Source of the DNA: Larkinella punicea
GTDB lineage: Bacteria > Bacteroidota > Bacteroidia > Cytophagales > Spirosomataceae
Direction: 5' to 3'
Assembly: GCF_003334855.1 (NCBI RefSeq)
Contig: NZ_QOWE01000011.1
Span: forward strand, 1-64,000
Length of the DNA stretch: 64,000 nucleotides
Below the pieces are notes generated by a model, which searched no databases, was not told the DNA's origin, and was given only the letters and a program-made list of their open reading frames with translations. This document shows positions 8,115 through 17,206 of this stretch, in pieces. The stretch's first letter is position 1. Each line of letters starts with the position of its first letter. The translations under genes and the position numbers were made by a program.

Positions 8115-9612
8115 GCGGTAGTTCGTTAGAAGGGAGAGGTTGGTACGAGCGCATCATAGCCAGATAAACCAGACCGCTGACCAGAAAACCGACAAACCAG
8201 GCGTAATTGTACAGGTGCGAAATCCAGGCCGGAACGCTGTCGGCCGGAATCAGTTGGATCGTGGTCAGGAAACCGGGTACGTTGGGCAGAATTCCCAGCA
8301 GTAAAGCGACCAGAGCCGCCGGATTAAAACCGTTTTTAAAGCTGTATATACCGGTAGCATTGTACAATTCAGAAGTGATTAACTGCTGTTTCCGGACAAA
8401 GAAATAATCCGCGATCATAATGCCGCCAACCGGCCCAAGCAGACTCGAATAACCAACCAGCCAGGTGAAAATATAGCCGCTCGGATCGGCAATGAGTTTC
8501 CACGGAAAAATCAGAATCCCGATGACGCCGGTGATGTAACCACCCGTTCGGAAGTTGATTTTGGCGGGGGCCAGGTTCGCAAAATCGTTGGCGGGACTTA
8601 CCATGTTGGCGGCAATGTTGGTGGCCAGGGTCGAAATCGCCACCGCAATCATGGCCAGACTAACGATGAGTTTGTTCTCGAATTTTCCGGCCAGTACGAG
8701 CGGGTCCCAGATCGTGGTGCCGTAAATAATCGTCGTAGCCGAGGTGACCACTACGCCGATGAACGAGAACAGCGTCATGGACGGCGGCAGTCCGATAATC
8801 TGCCCTTTGATCTGCGCCTTCTGGCTCTTGGCGTAGCGGGTAAAGTCGGGAATATTCAGCGACAGCGTGGCCCAGAAACCGACCATGCCGGTTAAAGCCG
8901 GGAAGAAAAACGCGAAGAAATCGGCGGTATTGACAAATTTGGAAGGCTGTTCCAGAATAGGCCCTAACCCGTTTCCGGCCGAAATCGCCCAGAACAACAA
9001 CGCCAAAGCAGCCACGGGAAGAAAGAACGCTTTGAAGACGAGCAGCTTTTTGATGCTTTCGACGCCGAGGTAAATAACGTACATATTGAGCAGCCAGAAC
9101 AGAAAGAAGCAGATCGCGGGGCCGGTTTGGAGTCCGAAGGAGGCCGGAAAAACCGGGGGCAGGGTTTCCAGGGCCGGCATCCAGAGTCGGAACATCTGGT
9201 AGAGCGCAAAACCGCCGATCCACGTTTGAATGCCGAACCAGCCACAGGCTACGATGGCGCGGAGCAGGGCCGGGATGTTGGCTCCGCTGGTGCCGAAACT
9301 GGCACGCGCCAGCACCGGGAACGGAATTCCGTATTTAGCACCCGCGTGTCCGTTTAATACCATCGGAACCAGCACGATGGTATTGCCCAGGAAAATGGTC
9401 AGAATGGCCTGCCACCAGTTCATGCCGCCTTCTATGAGTGAGCTGGCGAGCATATACGTTGGAATGCATAAGCTCATGCTGATCCACAGGGCTGCATAAT
9501 TCCAGGTCGTCCAGGTGCGTTTGTCCACCGGAATGGGGGCAAGGTCTTCGCTGTAGAGCGTGGAAGCAGGAAGTGGATGTTGACTTTCTCCGGTACGACT
9601 TTGCATAAACAA
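8098..9612 (-). CDS. NCS1-family nucleobase:cation symporter
   Basis: 504 residues with about 12 membrane helices. Family-typical stretches include WNYAALWISMSLCIPTY near residue 35, GIPFPVLARASFG near 95 and CGWFGIQTWIGG near 125. NCS1 carriers import uracil, allantoin, hydantoins or related bases with H+ or Na+. As first gene of the operon encoding dihydropyrimidine dehydrogenase, dihydropyrimidinase and ureidopropionase, it most likely imports uracil or thymine, or dihydropyrimidines. A second ATG two codons in is an equally possible start. Confidence 0.92.
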   Translation of the reverse strand: MFMQSRTGESQHPLPASTLYSEDLAPIPVDKRTWTTWNYAALWISMSLCIPTYMLASSLIEGGMNWWQAILTIFLGNTIVLVPMVLNGHAGAKYGIPFPVLARASFGTSGANIPALLRAIVACGWFGIQTWIGGFALYQMFRLWMPALETLPPVFPASFGLQTGPAICFFLFWLLNMYVIYLGVESIKKLLVFKAFFLPVAALALLFWAISAGNGLGPILEQPSKFVNTADFFAFFFPALTGMVGFWATLSLNIPDFTRYAKSQKAQIKGQIIGLPPSMTLFSFIGVVVTSATTIIYGTTIWDPLVLAGKFENKLIVSLAMIAVAISTLATNIAANMVSPANDFANLAPAKINFRTGGYITGVIGILIFPWKLIADPSGYIFTWLVGYSSLLGPVGGIMIADYFFVRKQQLITSELYNATGIYSFKNGFNPAALVALLLGILPNVPGFLTTIQLIPADSVPAWISHLYNYAWFVGFLVSGLVYLAMMRSYQPLPSNELPHVAFD

Positions 9613-9655
9613 TCAGCAGGTTTGGAATAGACAATTTCCCGGTGAATCGGAATGG

Positions 9656-9686
9656 GTAAGGTAGAAATAAAGCCCCGGATTATCAA
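9656..9686 (-). promoter_or_regulatory. Candidate promoter of the pyrimidine degradation operon
   Basis: On the minus strand a TTG (9684-9686) is followed after 20 bases by TACCTTAC (9656-9663). That matches six of eight positions of TAnnTTTG-type boxes. It lies 44 bases upstream of the transporter start. Confidence 0.4.
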
Positions 9687-9749
9687 CTACCGTTTAATCA
9701 CCTGATAGCGTGGTTATCAGACGAACCTATTCATTTAACAAACCTTAAC

Positions 9750-9781
9750 TTGGAGAAGGCTGGAGGCTCCTTTTATCTTTG
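9750..9781 (+). promoter_or_regulatory. Promoter of the secreted hydrolase gene
   Basis: TTG at 9750-9752 and TATCTTTG at 9774-9781 are 21 bases apart, a near-perfect Bacteroidota promoter. Transcription would begin near 9788, so translation must start below that. This rules out the longest open frame, which begins at the TTG of the promoter itself. Confidence 0.65.
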
Positions 9782-9806
9782 CCAGCTTATAAAATTCGAC
9801 CTGGCC

Positions 9807-10847
9807 TTGAACCATCTTCTTCCTTTTCTTCTGGTTGCCCTGCTGACCAGTCCGGCTTTTTGCCAACCCACGCAACGCTCGCTGGGTAATTACACGGTTT
9901 TTACCATTCCTTTCAAGGGCGATTCCATCACGTTTGCCGTTGTGGCTAAAAAGCGAGAACTGAACAAACGGAAGCCCATTTTTCTCTTTCGGCAGGGGTC
10001 TTTACCCATTCCGCTGTTTACGATCAATCCGAAGACGAACCGACCGGCTTTGACGGAACTGCCCCGGACCTGTTACGAATACGAAGCGGACTATTACAGC
10101 ATCATGATTGCCAAACCCGGTATTCCGCTGGTCGTTGACGACGCGTATCTGGATACCTTGTTCAGCAGCCGGTCTGCGCCCAAAACCGGGATGTATCCGG
10201 AGGCCTATCAGTCACGTAATTATCTTGACTATTACGTCGATCAGACGAACGCGGTGCTGCGGTTTGTGCTCAGTCAGTCCTGGGCCGATCCGAAACGGGT
10301 GGTGGTCGCCGGTGGTTCGGAAGGCTATCATGTGGCCATTAAAACCGCTTATACCAACCCGCAGGTAACGCATCTAATTGGCTTTTCGGGCAATCTGGAG
10401 GGTCGTTTTCAATCCATTTTGCGCACCGAACGAATGAAAGGTTATACGGGAGAATACACGCAGGAAGAAGCGCAGCGCCGGGTCGAAGCCCTGCAAAACG
10501 AATGGGGGGGCCTTTGCCGGGATTCCCTGAACACCAACGCTGTGGAAGGCGATCCCAACCGGACCATGTACTCGTTTTCCCACGGCCACAACCCGGATTT
10601 TTTGCTGGCCTTGACCATCCCGATCTGCATTCTGTATGGCACCGCCGATGTGGGGGCTACTTCCAATGATGTTTTACCGCTGGAGTTTGCCCGTCGGGGT
10701 AAGACCAACCTGACGCTCCGGGCTTATCCGAACCACGACCATACGTTCCACAAGCTAACCTACGATTCCGGTGGCAAGGTTATTGACAAATTCTACAACG
10801 GGGCCGCGGTTGAAAAAGATTATTTTGAGTGGTTAAGCCAGCATTGA
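9807..10847 (+). CDS. Secreted alpha/beta hydrolase (peptidase S9/dienelactone-hydrolase-like)
   Basis: The start is taken as TTG 9807 because the promoter at 9750-9781 excludes upstream starts. It gives 346 residues beginning with a signal peptide (NHLLPFLLVALLTSPAFCQ). The serine nucleophile elbow is GGSEG, and a later YGTADVG aspartate and NHDHTFH histidine complete a plausible triad in the expected order. It would hydrolyse an ester or peptide bond in the periplasm; the substrate is unknown. The neighbours (divergent pyrimidine operon, downstream GntR gene) do not clearly share its function. Confidence 0.65.
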   Translation: MNHLLPFLLVALLTSPAFCQPTQRSLGNYTVFTIPFKGDSITFAVVAKKRELNKRKPIFLFRQGSLPIPLFTINPKTNRPALTELPRTCYEYEADYYSIMIAKPGIPLVVDDAYLDTLFSSRSAPKTGMYPEAYQSRNYLDYYVDQTNAVLRFVLSQSWADPKRVVVAGGSEGYHVAIKTAYTNPQVTHLIGFSGNLEGRFQSILRTERMKGYTGEYTQEEAQRRVEALQNEWGGLCRDSLNTNAVEGDPNRTMYSFSHGHNPDFLLALTIPICILYGTADVGATSNDVLPLEFARRGKTNLTLRAYPNHDHTFHKLTYDSGGKVIDKFYNGAAVEKDYFEWLSQH

Positions 10848-10947
10848 GGTATTGAAGAGAACCTTCCATTGCCGTTATCCTGCTATCAAGGCCTTTCTTT
10901 TACCTTGTTTGCGGCTCTCAAATTATTAATTAACTTTACAATAAATG

Positions 10948-10955
10948 TATTTTTG
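10948..10955 (+). promoter_or_regulatory. Candidate -7 box for the GntR regulator gene
   Basis: TATTTTTG fits TAnnTTTG and lies 40 bases upstream of the ATG at 10996. The -33 region is AT-rich (ATTAATTAAC) with no clean TTG. The 148-base gap before it holds no gene and no clear terminator. Confidence 0.45.
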
Positions 10956-10995
10956 TTTACTTTAGAGTACCGATCTCGTTTACATTGAAAATCGA

Positions 10996-11634
10996 ATGAA
11001 AGAAGATTCACTGGCCAATAAAGCGTATACTGAACTAAGAAGAAAAATCCTGTCTAACCAGCTTGTATCCGGAATGCGGCTCAAAGAAGATGTTTGGGCT
11101 GGCAAACTGGAAGTAAACCGCATGGCGATTCGGGAAGCACTCACCCGGCTTTTGGGCGAGCAGTTGGTGGTTCTGGGCGAGAAAGGCGGCTTTTTTGTGA
11201 AGTCTCTCATTGCTGCCGACATTCAGCAGATTCGGGAGTTGCGGGAAATTCTGGAGTTGGGCGCAATCCGGTTGGCCATCCAGAAGATAGACCAGCAACA
11301 CATCGACGAACTGGAACGAATTTGCGAGGATTTTACCTCCATGATTCAGCGCGGTTATTTCGGCGGGGCCTGCGAAGCCGACGTGAAATTCCACGAAACC
11401 TTAATCGATAGTGCCGACAACGAAAAACTCCGGAATCTGTACCAATCCGGTAATATTCCCCTTTTTCATCAGAAATTAGGACAAGCCCAGACCCACATGG
11501 ACGACTACGAGCTCACGGACATGGAACACCGGCAGATTCTGAAAGCCCTCAAAGAAAAAGACCTCAAACTCGCCGAAGAAACGCTCACCCGACACCTCAT
11601 CCGCGGTGAAGTCGCTACACTGGACCTCGATTGA
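10996..11634 (+). CDS. GntR-family transcriptional regulator, FCD (FadR) subfamily
   Basis: 212 residues. Residues 1-75 form the winged helix-turn-helix (LANKAYTELRRKIL, MAIREALTRLLGEQLV, KGGFFVKSL). Residues 80-205 are the all-helical FCD ligand-binding domain (QQIRELREILELGAIRLA, DVKFHETLIDSADN, MEHRQILKALKEKD) with His residues likely to bind a metal and a small acid. FCD regulators usually sense sugar acids or other carboxylates and repress adjacent catabolic genes. It lies 562 bases upstream of the large SusCD catabolic run on the same strand and is its likely regulator. Confidence 0.9.
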   Translation: MKEDSLANKAYTELRRKILSNQLVSGMRLKEDVWAGKLEVNRMAIREALTRLLGEQLVVLGEKGGFFVKSLIAADIQQIRELREILELGAIRLAIQKIDQQHIDELERICEDFTSMIQRGYFGGACEADVKFHETLIDSADNEKLRNLYQSGNIPLFHQKLGQAQTHMDDYELTDMEHRQILKALKEKDLKLAEETLTRHLIRGEVATLDLD

Positions 11635-11854
11635 GGTCTATTTTTTTGTTCCTCTTTCTTCCTGATTGTCCCTTCCTCCCCCGAATCCGACTGCCTCGTT
11701 TTGCCAATAATCGCTCCCTTTTAGCATTTCTGCCCTTTCTGTAGCCCTTATTGTAAACTTCTGCCACTGAACGCTCCGCTTCGGAAAAAGCAGCGTGTCG
11801 ATCCGGCAGTTCTACACAATTCGTATAAACTGAAAAAAAAGAATAGAATATTTT

Positions 11855-11881
11855 TTTGTTAACAAATTGACTATATATTTG
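11855..11881 (+). promoter_or_regulatory. Candidate promoter with overlapping palindromic operator, SusCD catabolic operon
   Basis: TATATTTG at 11874-11881 fits the -7 consensus. Immediately upstream, 11855-11866 is a perfect 12-bp palindrome, TTTGTTAACAAA, lying where a repressor would block the promoter; GntR-family dimers bind short palindromes of this kind. The rest of the 561-base gap 11635-12195 shows no gene. It would give a long untranslated leader of about 310 bases before the susC-like start. The link to the GntR protein is inference. Confidence 0.45.
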
Positions 11882-12195
11882 TAAGCATAATTAAGGTATT
11901 TAATACCTCGGCTCGTTTCCTGACTGAGTTCTAATAAACCGAATGCACGTTTCTTTTATGTTCTGCCCTGATTGGATGAAGGTGAACTACCAGAGCATAA
12001 GAGCCAGTTAAAGCCATCGACTTTACACCAAGCCTGGATCATCTGATGCGGGATTTGTTTACGATTCTCTTTTCGAAGTAAGTCTGTATCCATTATTCAG
12101 TTCCTGAAAAAGGGCCTGAGCTAGTGAGTTTCCCCGCGTACGATTGCTAAGTAGTGAGTCAAGACCTCTTAATCAACCTCAAAACGTATTGGTGT

Positions 12196-15100
12196 ATGAA
12201 AAGAAGAAAGTTTTACCAGATAGGGCCGTGCTTTGTCCTGCTGTTTGCCCTTTTCCTCAGTACACACGGGCAGTTGTCCGCTCAGGACGCCCGGGAAATC
12301 CAGGGAACAGTCGTGGACAATAATGGTCAGGCGACCTTGCCCGGCGTTAACGTCGTTATCAAAGGAACAAGCCGGGGAACGGCCACGGGTGCCAACGGGC
12401 AGTTTACCATCAGCGCCAAGCCGAGCGACGTCCTGATTTTTTCGTTTATCGGCTACGTGACCAAAGAGGTTACGGTGAATTCGCAAACTACTATTAATGT
12501 TAGTTTAACGTCTGATTTGCAGTTGCTTAATGAGGTAGTCGTTACTGGATATTCGAGCCAGCGGAAGAAAGACATCACGGGTTCGGTGGCGGTGGTCGAT
12601 ATGAAAGCCGTGAAATCGTTTCCGGCGGGTTCGGCGGTTCAGGCGCTGCAGGGACAGGCTGCCGGGGTCAATGTGATCACGTCGGGGGTTCCGGGTGCGA
12701 GCAGCAACATCTTTGTTCGGGGCGTCACGTCCTTCGGCAATACGCAGCCGCTGGTGCTGGTTGACGGGATTCAGGCCGATCTGAACAACATCAGCGCCGA
12801 CGATGTCGAGTCGATTCAGGTGTTGAAGGACGCCGGTGCGGCCGCTATTTACGGGGTTCGGGGTTCCAACGGGGTGTTGATCGTAACCACGAAAAAGGGC
12901 AAATCCGGTAAGCCCACCATCACGTACGATGCCTATTACGGGATGCAGATGCCCTTACCAGGCAATCCCTTCGACCTGTTGAACTCCCAGGATTTTATGA
13001 AAGTGGTGAACATTGCCACACCCAATAATATCCTTTTTGCTAACGGAATGCCGGATTATTTGTATGCAGGACCGGGCGTTGCCGGGGTTGCCAAAGCTGG
13101 GGATCCGGCCGTTGATCCAACCAGATACAGTTACGACCCGATCAATACCGCCAATAATTATCTGATTCAGCAAGTCAATAAAACCGGTACCAACTGGTTT
13201 CAGGAACTCTTTAAACCCGCACCCATGACGAGTCATAACCTGACCGCCAGTGGAGGGACCGATAAGTCCAATTATTTGCTTTCGCTGGGCTATATCAACC
13301 AGCAGGGAACCCTGATTGAAACGTACATGAAACGCTATTCGGCGCGGGTCAATACGGCTTTTAAAGTGGGGAAAAATATCAGGATCGGGCAGAATGCCAA
13401 CGTATTTTACCGGGACAGCCCCGGTTTTGGAAATCAGTCCGAATTTGGTACGCTCTCGGCGGTTTATAAAATGATGCCCATCATCCCGGTTTACGACATT
13501 AAAGGGAATTACGGAGGTACATTTGCCGGGCCGGGACTGGGAAGTAACCAGAACCCGGTAGCCATGCAGAAACGGAACATTAACAACCGTTCCAATTCCT
13601 GGAATATCGTCGGCAATGCGTATGCCGAAGTAGATTTTCTGAAAAATTTTACAGCCCGTACGAGCTTTGGTGCGACGATCGATAACAACTACGGTCAGAG
13701 TTTTAATTTTACACAATACGAGAATAAACAGGGCAACAGCAGTCCGAACAGTTATTCGGAGAATGCCAGTTTTAACAGCACACTAACGTGGACCAACACG
13801 CTGAAGTACGAAACCCAGCTTGGCAAACATTCGATTCAGGCGTTAGTCGGTTCAGAAGCCATTAAAAGCTCCGGTCGGGGTGTTGGCGGAAGTTCGCAGC
13901 GGTTTTTCTCCACGAATTATGACTACCTGATTCTGGGGAATGGAACCACGGGCGTTACCAACTTCAGCAATGCCTACATCAACAGCCTGTTTTCAATTTT
14001 CGGCCGGGTCGATTACGCCTACAACGACAAGTATCTGATTGGTGCCACCATTCGCCGGGACGGTTCTTCGCGCTTTGGTAGCGAAAAACGGTATGGGGTC
14101 TTTCCATCCGTTTCGCTGGGCTGGCGGGTGTCTAACGAAGGCTTCATGAAGGACATAAGCTGGCTGAGTGACCTGAAAATCAGGGGAAGTTACGGTATTC
14201 TGGGTTCTCAGAACAACGTGGCACCCGAAAATGCCTTCAGCTTATACGGTGGCGGTTATGGCACGGCGTATTACGACATCGCCGGAACCAGCAATACTGT
14301 TCAACAAGGATTTATCCAAACCCGGATCGGCAATCCGAATGCGGGCTGGGAGGAAAACATCGTCTCCAACCTGGGCTTTGACGCCAGTCTGTTCAACAAC
14401 AAACTGGACGTTTCGGTCGAATATTACAAGAAATCCATCAATGGCTTGTTGTTCACGCAGCCGCTGCCGGCCACGGTTGGTGGTGCAACAGCGCCCGTGG
14501 TTAATATTGGCGATATCCAAAACAAGGGGGTCGACGCGTCATTGACCTACCGCGGGACGATTGCCAACGCGCTACAGTTTTCGGTTGGGGCCAACATCAC
14601 CTCGTATAAAAACATGGTGGTCGATATTCCGAATCCGGGCTATTTCGAGGTGTCGAGTTTGCAGGGTATGGGCAATCTGGTTCGGAATCAGGAGGGGCAG
14701 GCCGTCAGTTCTTTCTTCGGCTATGACGTTCTGGGTTTGTTCAATTCGGCGAGCGAAGTGTCTGAATCACCCGCGCAAAGTGGTGCCGCTCCCGGCCGTT
14801 TTAAATACCGGGATGTCAACGGTGATGGCGTCATTACGCCCGCCGATCGCACCTTTCTGGGTAGCCCGAATCCGGATTTTACGTACGGAATCAACCTGGG
14901 CTTAAATTACAAAGGATTTGATCTATCCACTATTTTTTACGGATCACAGGGCAATGAAATTGTTAATACCATTCGGTCTTATACCCATTTTTATGCCGGT
15001 TATATCGGAAATAAAAGCAACGTATTGCTGAATGCGTGGACCCCGCAGAATACCAATACAACGGTTCCCATCATCGAAACCGGTACATCGTTAAGCACAT

Positions 15101-15372
15101 CCGGCGCGTTGAATTCTTACTTTGTGGAGGACGGTTCTTACCTGCGGATGCGGTCGTTAATCCTCGGCTATACGCTGAAACCAACGCTTTTACAAAAAGC
15201 GGGCATTGGTAAACTGAGGGTCTATGCGCAGGCGGCTAACCTGTTTACGATTACCAAATATACCGGACTCGATCCGGAATTAGGCGGCAGTAGTTCGGCT
15301 TTTGGGGTCGACTTTGGGAATTACCCGAACAACCAGCGGAATTTTCTTTTCGGCGTCAATCTATCCTTTTAA
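12196..15372 (+). CDS. SusC/RagA-type TonB-dependent outer-membrane receptor
   Basis: From ATG 12196 the protein is 1058 residues; an in-frame upstream ATG at 12154 would only extend a poor signal peptide. It has a signal peptide ending at LSAQ, then a carboxypeptidase-D-like domain (REIQGTVVDNNGQ, SFIGYVTKEV). A plug domain follows (ALQGQAAGVNV, LVLVDGIQADLNNIS, ESIQVLKDAGAAAIYGVRG), then a 22-strand beta-barrel ending in NFLFGVNLSF. It forms the pore of a SusCD importer moving oligomeric or bulky solutes into the periplasm with TonB energy. The matching SusD gene starts 27 bases downstream. It is first in the catabolic run. Confidence 0.95.
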   Translation: MKRRKFYQIGPCFVLLFALFLSTHGQLSAQDAREIQGTVVDNNGQATLPGVNVVIKGTSRGTATGANGQFTISAKPSDVLIFSFIGYVTKEVTVNSQTTINVSLTSDLQLLNEVVVTGYSSQRKKDITGSVAVVDMKAVKSFPAGSAVQALQGQAAGVNVITSGVPGASSNIFVRGVTSFGNTQPLVLVDGIQADLNNISADDVESIQVLKDAGAAAIYGVRGSNGVLIVTTKKGKSGKPTITYDAYYGMQMPLPGNPFDLLNSQDFMKVVNIATPNNILFANGMPDYLYAGPGVAGVAKAGDPAVDPTRYSYDPINTANNYLIQQVNKTGTNWFQELFKPAPMTSHNLTASGGTDKSNYLLSLGYINQQGTLIETYMKRYSARVNTAFKVGKNIRIGQNANVFYRDSPGFGNQSEFGTLSAVYKMMPIIPVYDIKGNYGGTFAGPGLGSNQNPVAMQKRNINNRSNSWNIVGNAYAEVDFLKNFTARTSFGATIDNNYGQSFNFTQYENKQGNSSPNSYSENASFNSTLTWTNTLKYETQLGKHSIQALVGSEAIKSSGRGVGGSSQRFFSTNYDYLILGNGTTGVTNFSNAYINSLFSIFGRVDYAYNDKYLIGATIRRDGSSRFGSEKRYGVFPSVSLGWRVSNEGFMKDISWLSDLKIRGSYGILGSQNNVAPENAFSLYGGGYGTAYYDIAGTSNTVQQGFIQTRIGNPNAGWEENIVSNLGFDASLFNNKLDVSVEYYKKSINGLLFTQPLPATVGGATAPVVNIGDIQNKGVDASLTYRGTIANALQFSVGANITSYKNMVVDIPNPGYFEVSSLQGMGNLVRNQEGQAVSSFFGYDVLGLFNSASEVSESPAQSGAAPGRFKYRDVNGDGVITPADRTFLGSPNPDFTYGINLGLNYKGFDLSTIFYGSQGNEIVNTIRSYTHFYAGYIGNKSNVLLNAWTPQNTNTTVPIIETGTSLSTSGALNSYFVEDGSYLRMRSLILGYTLKPTLLQKAGIGKLRVYAQAANLFTITKYTGLDPELGGSSSAFGVDFGNYPNNQRNFLFGVNLSF

Positions 15373-15399
15373 AACACCTCCTGTTAAAAAATAGAAATC

Positions 15400-17178
15400 A
15401 TGAAAAGAAGTTATCTAAAACCGATTTTAACAGGCTGTCTGGTATCGCTTTTGTCGTTGTCAGCCTGTACGGAAGAGTATCTGGAAAAACAACCCATTGG
15501 TTCGATCAGTGCAAGTACCCTGGCGAATAAGTCGGGCATTAAAGGGGTTCTGATCGGAGCCTACTCACTGCTCGACGGCGTAGGCGCCACGGGCGGAAGT
15601 TTCTGGAGCAGCCCGACGGTTTTGTCGAGTATGGCGTCCGACGATGCGCACGTGGGAACGGAACCGAACGGTTTGCTGGCTTCCTACGAAGCCTATACCC
15701 ACGATCCGACTAGTTCGTCGACCAACGAACGCTGGCAGTTTTTGTATGCCGCCGTTCAGCGAACCAACGATGTCCTGCGTTTACTACCCAAGGTTACCGA
15801 ACTAACGGCCGACGAAGCTGCTCAAACCAAGGCCGAAGCCATCTTTCTGCGGGGCGTTTATCATTTTGAAGCGGCCAAACTGTGGCGGAATGTACCCTTC
15901 GTAGATGAGTCGATTGGCTATGATGCCGGGAATTACAACGTTTCGAATACCGACCCGATCTGGCCCAAAATTGAAGCGGATTTTAAATACGCGGCTGATA
16001 ATTTGACACCGACCAAATCCGACGTTGGGCGGGCCAACAAGTGGGCGGCCAAAGCTTTTCTGGCGAAGGTTTACATGTTCCAGCAGAAATTCACGGAAGC
16101 CAAACCGTTGCTGGCCGAAATTATCAGCAGTGGCGTAACTGCCAACGGGAAAAAATATGCGCTGGCGGAACAGTATTTCGATAATTTCAGAACCGACAAA
16201 AAGCATGGACCCGAAGCGGTTTTTACCGTTCAGATGTCGGTTTACGACGGTGCGAATGGTTCCAACGGGAATGCCGCCGATATGTATAACGGCCCGTTTG
16301 GCGGCCCGCCGTCGTGTTGCTACGGCTGGTTGCAGCCTTCATTCGACCTGGTGAATGCCTACCAGACCGATGCCAACGGATTGCCGTTGATCGATTCGTA
16401 CAATAAAAACCTGGTTACCAACGACCAGGGGCTGCAATCGTCGGCACCATTTACACCCTACGCCGGAACGCTGGACGCCCGGCTGGACTGGGTGGTGGGT
16501 CGCCGGGGCATACCGTATCTGGACTGGGGCATTCATCCGGGCATGGCCTGGATTCGGCAGCAGAATACCGGTGGGCCGTATAGCGTCATCAAGAACATTG
16601 CCTGGCAGGCCCGCATCGCCACCGATCGCGAAAATGCGAACACCAACAACCCCTATAGCCTGATTCGTTTTGCGGATGTATTGCTCTGGGCGGCTGAGGT
16701 CGAAGTGGAAATCGGGAGTCTGGCACAGGCGGAAGCCTACGTCAACCAGATTCGGGCGCGGGCGGCCAATCCGGCCGGTTTTGTAAAGAAATACATCGAC
16801 AATGCGGCCCCGTTGAAAGGATTTACCAACGAACCGGCAGCGAACTACAAGGTGGGACTCTATACCGGGCAGTTCGTTCAGAAAGGCAAGGAGTTTGCCC
16901 GGGAAGCCGTCCGGTTTGAACGGAAACTCGAACTGGCGCTCGAACACCACCGGTTTTTCGATCTGCAACGCTATGACAACGGCACGGGGTATATGGCGAC
17001 GCTTTTGAACAACTACCTGAAGTACGAAGCGGCCGTTCCGAAGTACTTTAACCAGGATTATATGAAAGGCGCTTTTTTCACGAAAGGAAAGAACGAACTT
17101 TATCCCATTCCGCAGGCTCAGATTGATTTGAGCACAACAGAAGGGAAGCCGACACTCAAACAAAATCCGGGGTATTAA
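15400..17178 (+). CDS. SusD/RagB-type surface lipoprotein
   Basis: 592 residues with a lipoprotein signal (LVSLLSLSACTEEYLEKQP, Cys near residue 23). TPR-like helices follow, and a C-terminal region with typical SusD blocks (EAIFLRGVYHFEAAKLW, PYSLIRFADVLLWAAEVEVE, EALEHHRFFDLQRYD, ELYPIPQAQIDLS). SusD is the ligand-binding lid of the SusC pore on the cell surface. The pair shows the operon works on a substrate too large, or held too tightly, for simple porins. The substrate is unknown. Confidence 0.95.
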   Translation: MKRSYLKPILTGCLVSLLSLSACTEEYLEKQPIGSISASTLANKSGIKGVLIGAYSLLDGVGATGGSFWSSPTVLSSMASDDAHVGTEPNGLLASYEAYTHDPTSSSTNERWQFLYAAVQRTNDVLRLLPKVTELTADEAAQTKAEAIFLRGVYHFEAAKLWRNVPFVDESIGYDAGNYNVSNTDPIWPKIEADFKYAADNLTPTKSDVGRANKWAAKAFLAKVYMFQQKFTEAKPLLAEIISSGVTANGKKYALAEQYFDNFRTDKKHGPEAVFTVQMSVYDGANGSNGNAADMYNGPFGGPPSCCYGWLQPSFDLVNAYQTDANGLPLIDSYNKNLVTNDQGLQSSAPFTPYAGTLDARLDWVVGRRGIPYLDWGIHPGMAWIRQQNTGGPYSVIKNIAWQARIATDRENANTNNPYSLIRFADVLLWAAEVEVEIGSLAQAEAYVNQIRARAANPAGFVKKYIDNAAPLKGFTNEPAANYKVGLYTGQFVQKGKEFAREAVRFERKLELALEHHRFFDLQRYDNGTGYMATLLNNYLKYEAAVPKYFNQDYMKGAFFTKGKNELYPIPQAQIDLSTTEGKPTLKQNPGY

Positions 17179-17206
17179 TTTCTGATTTATTCTGACTATT
17201 TCCGCT

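Noticed and set aside
7170-8129. 319-residue plus-strand open frame across the dihydropyrimidinase gene
   Set aside because: Antisense shadow of a gene with all catalytic motifs; no domain or promoter supports it.
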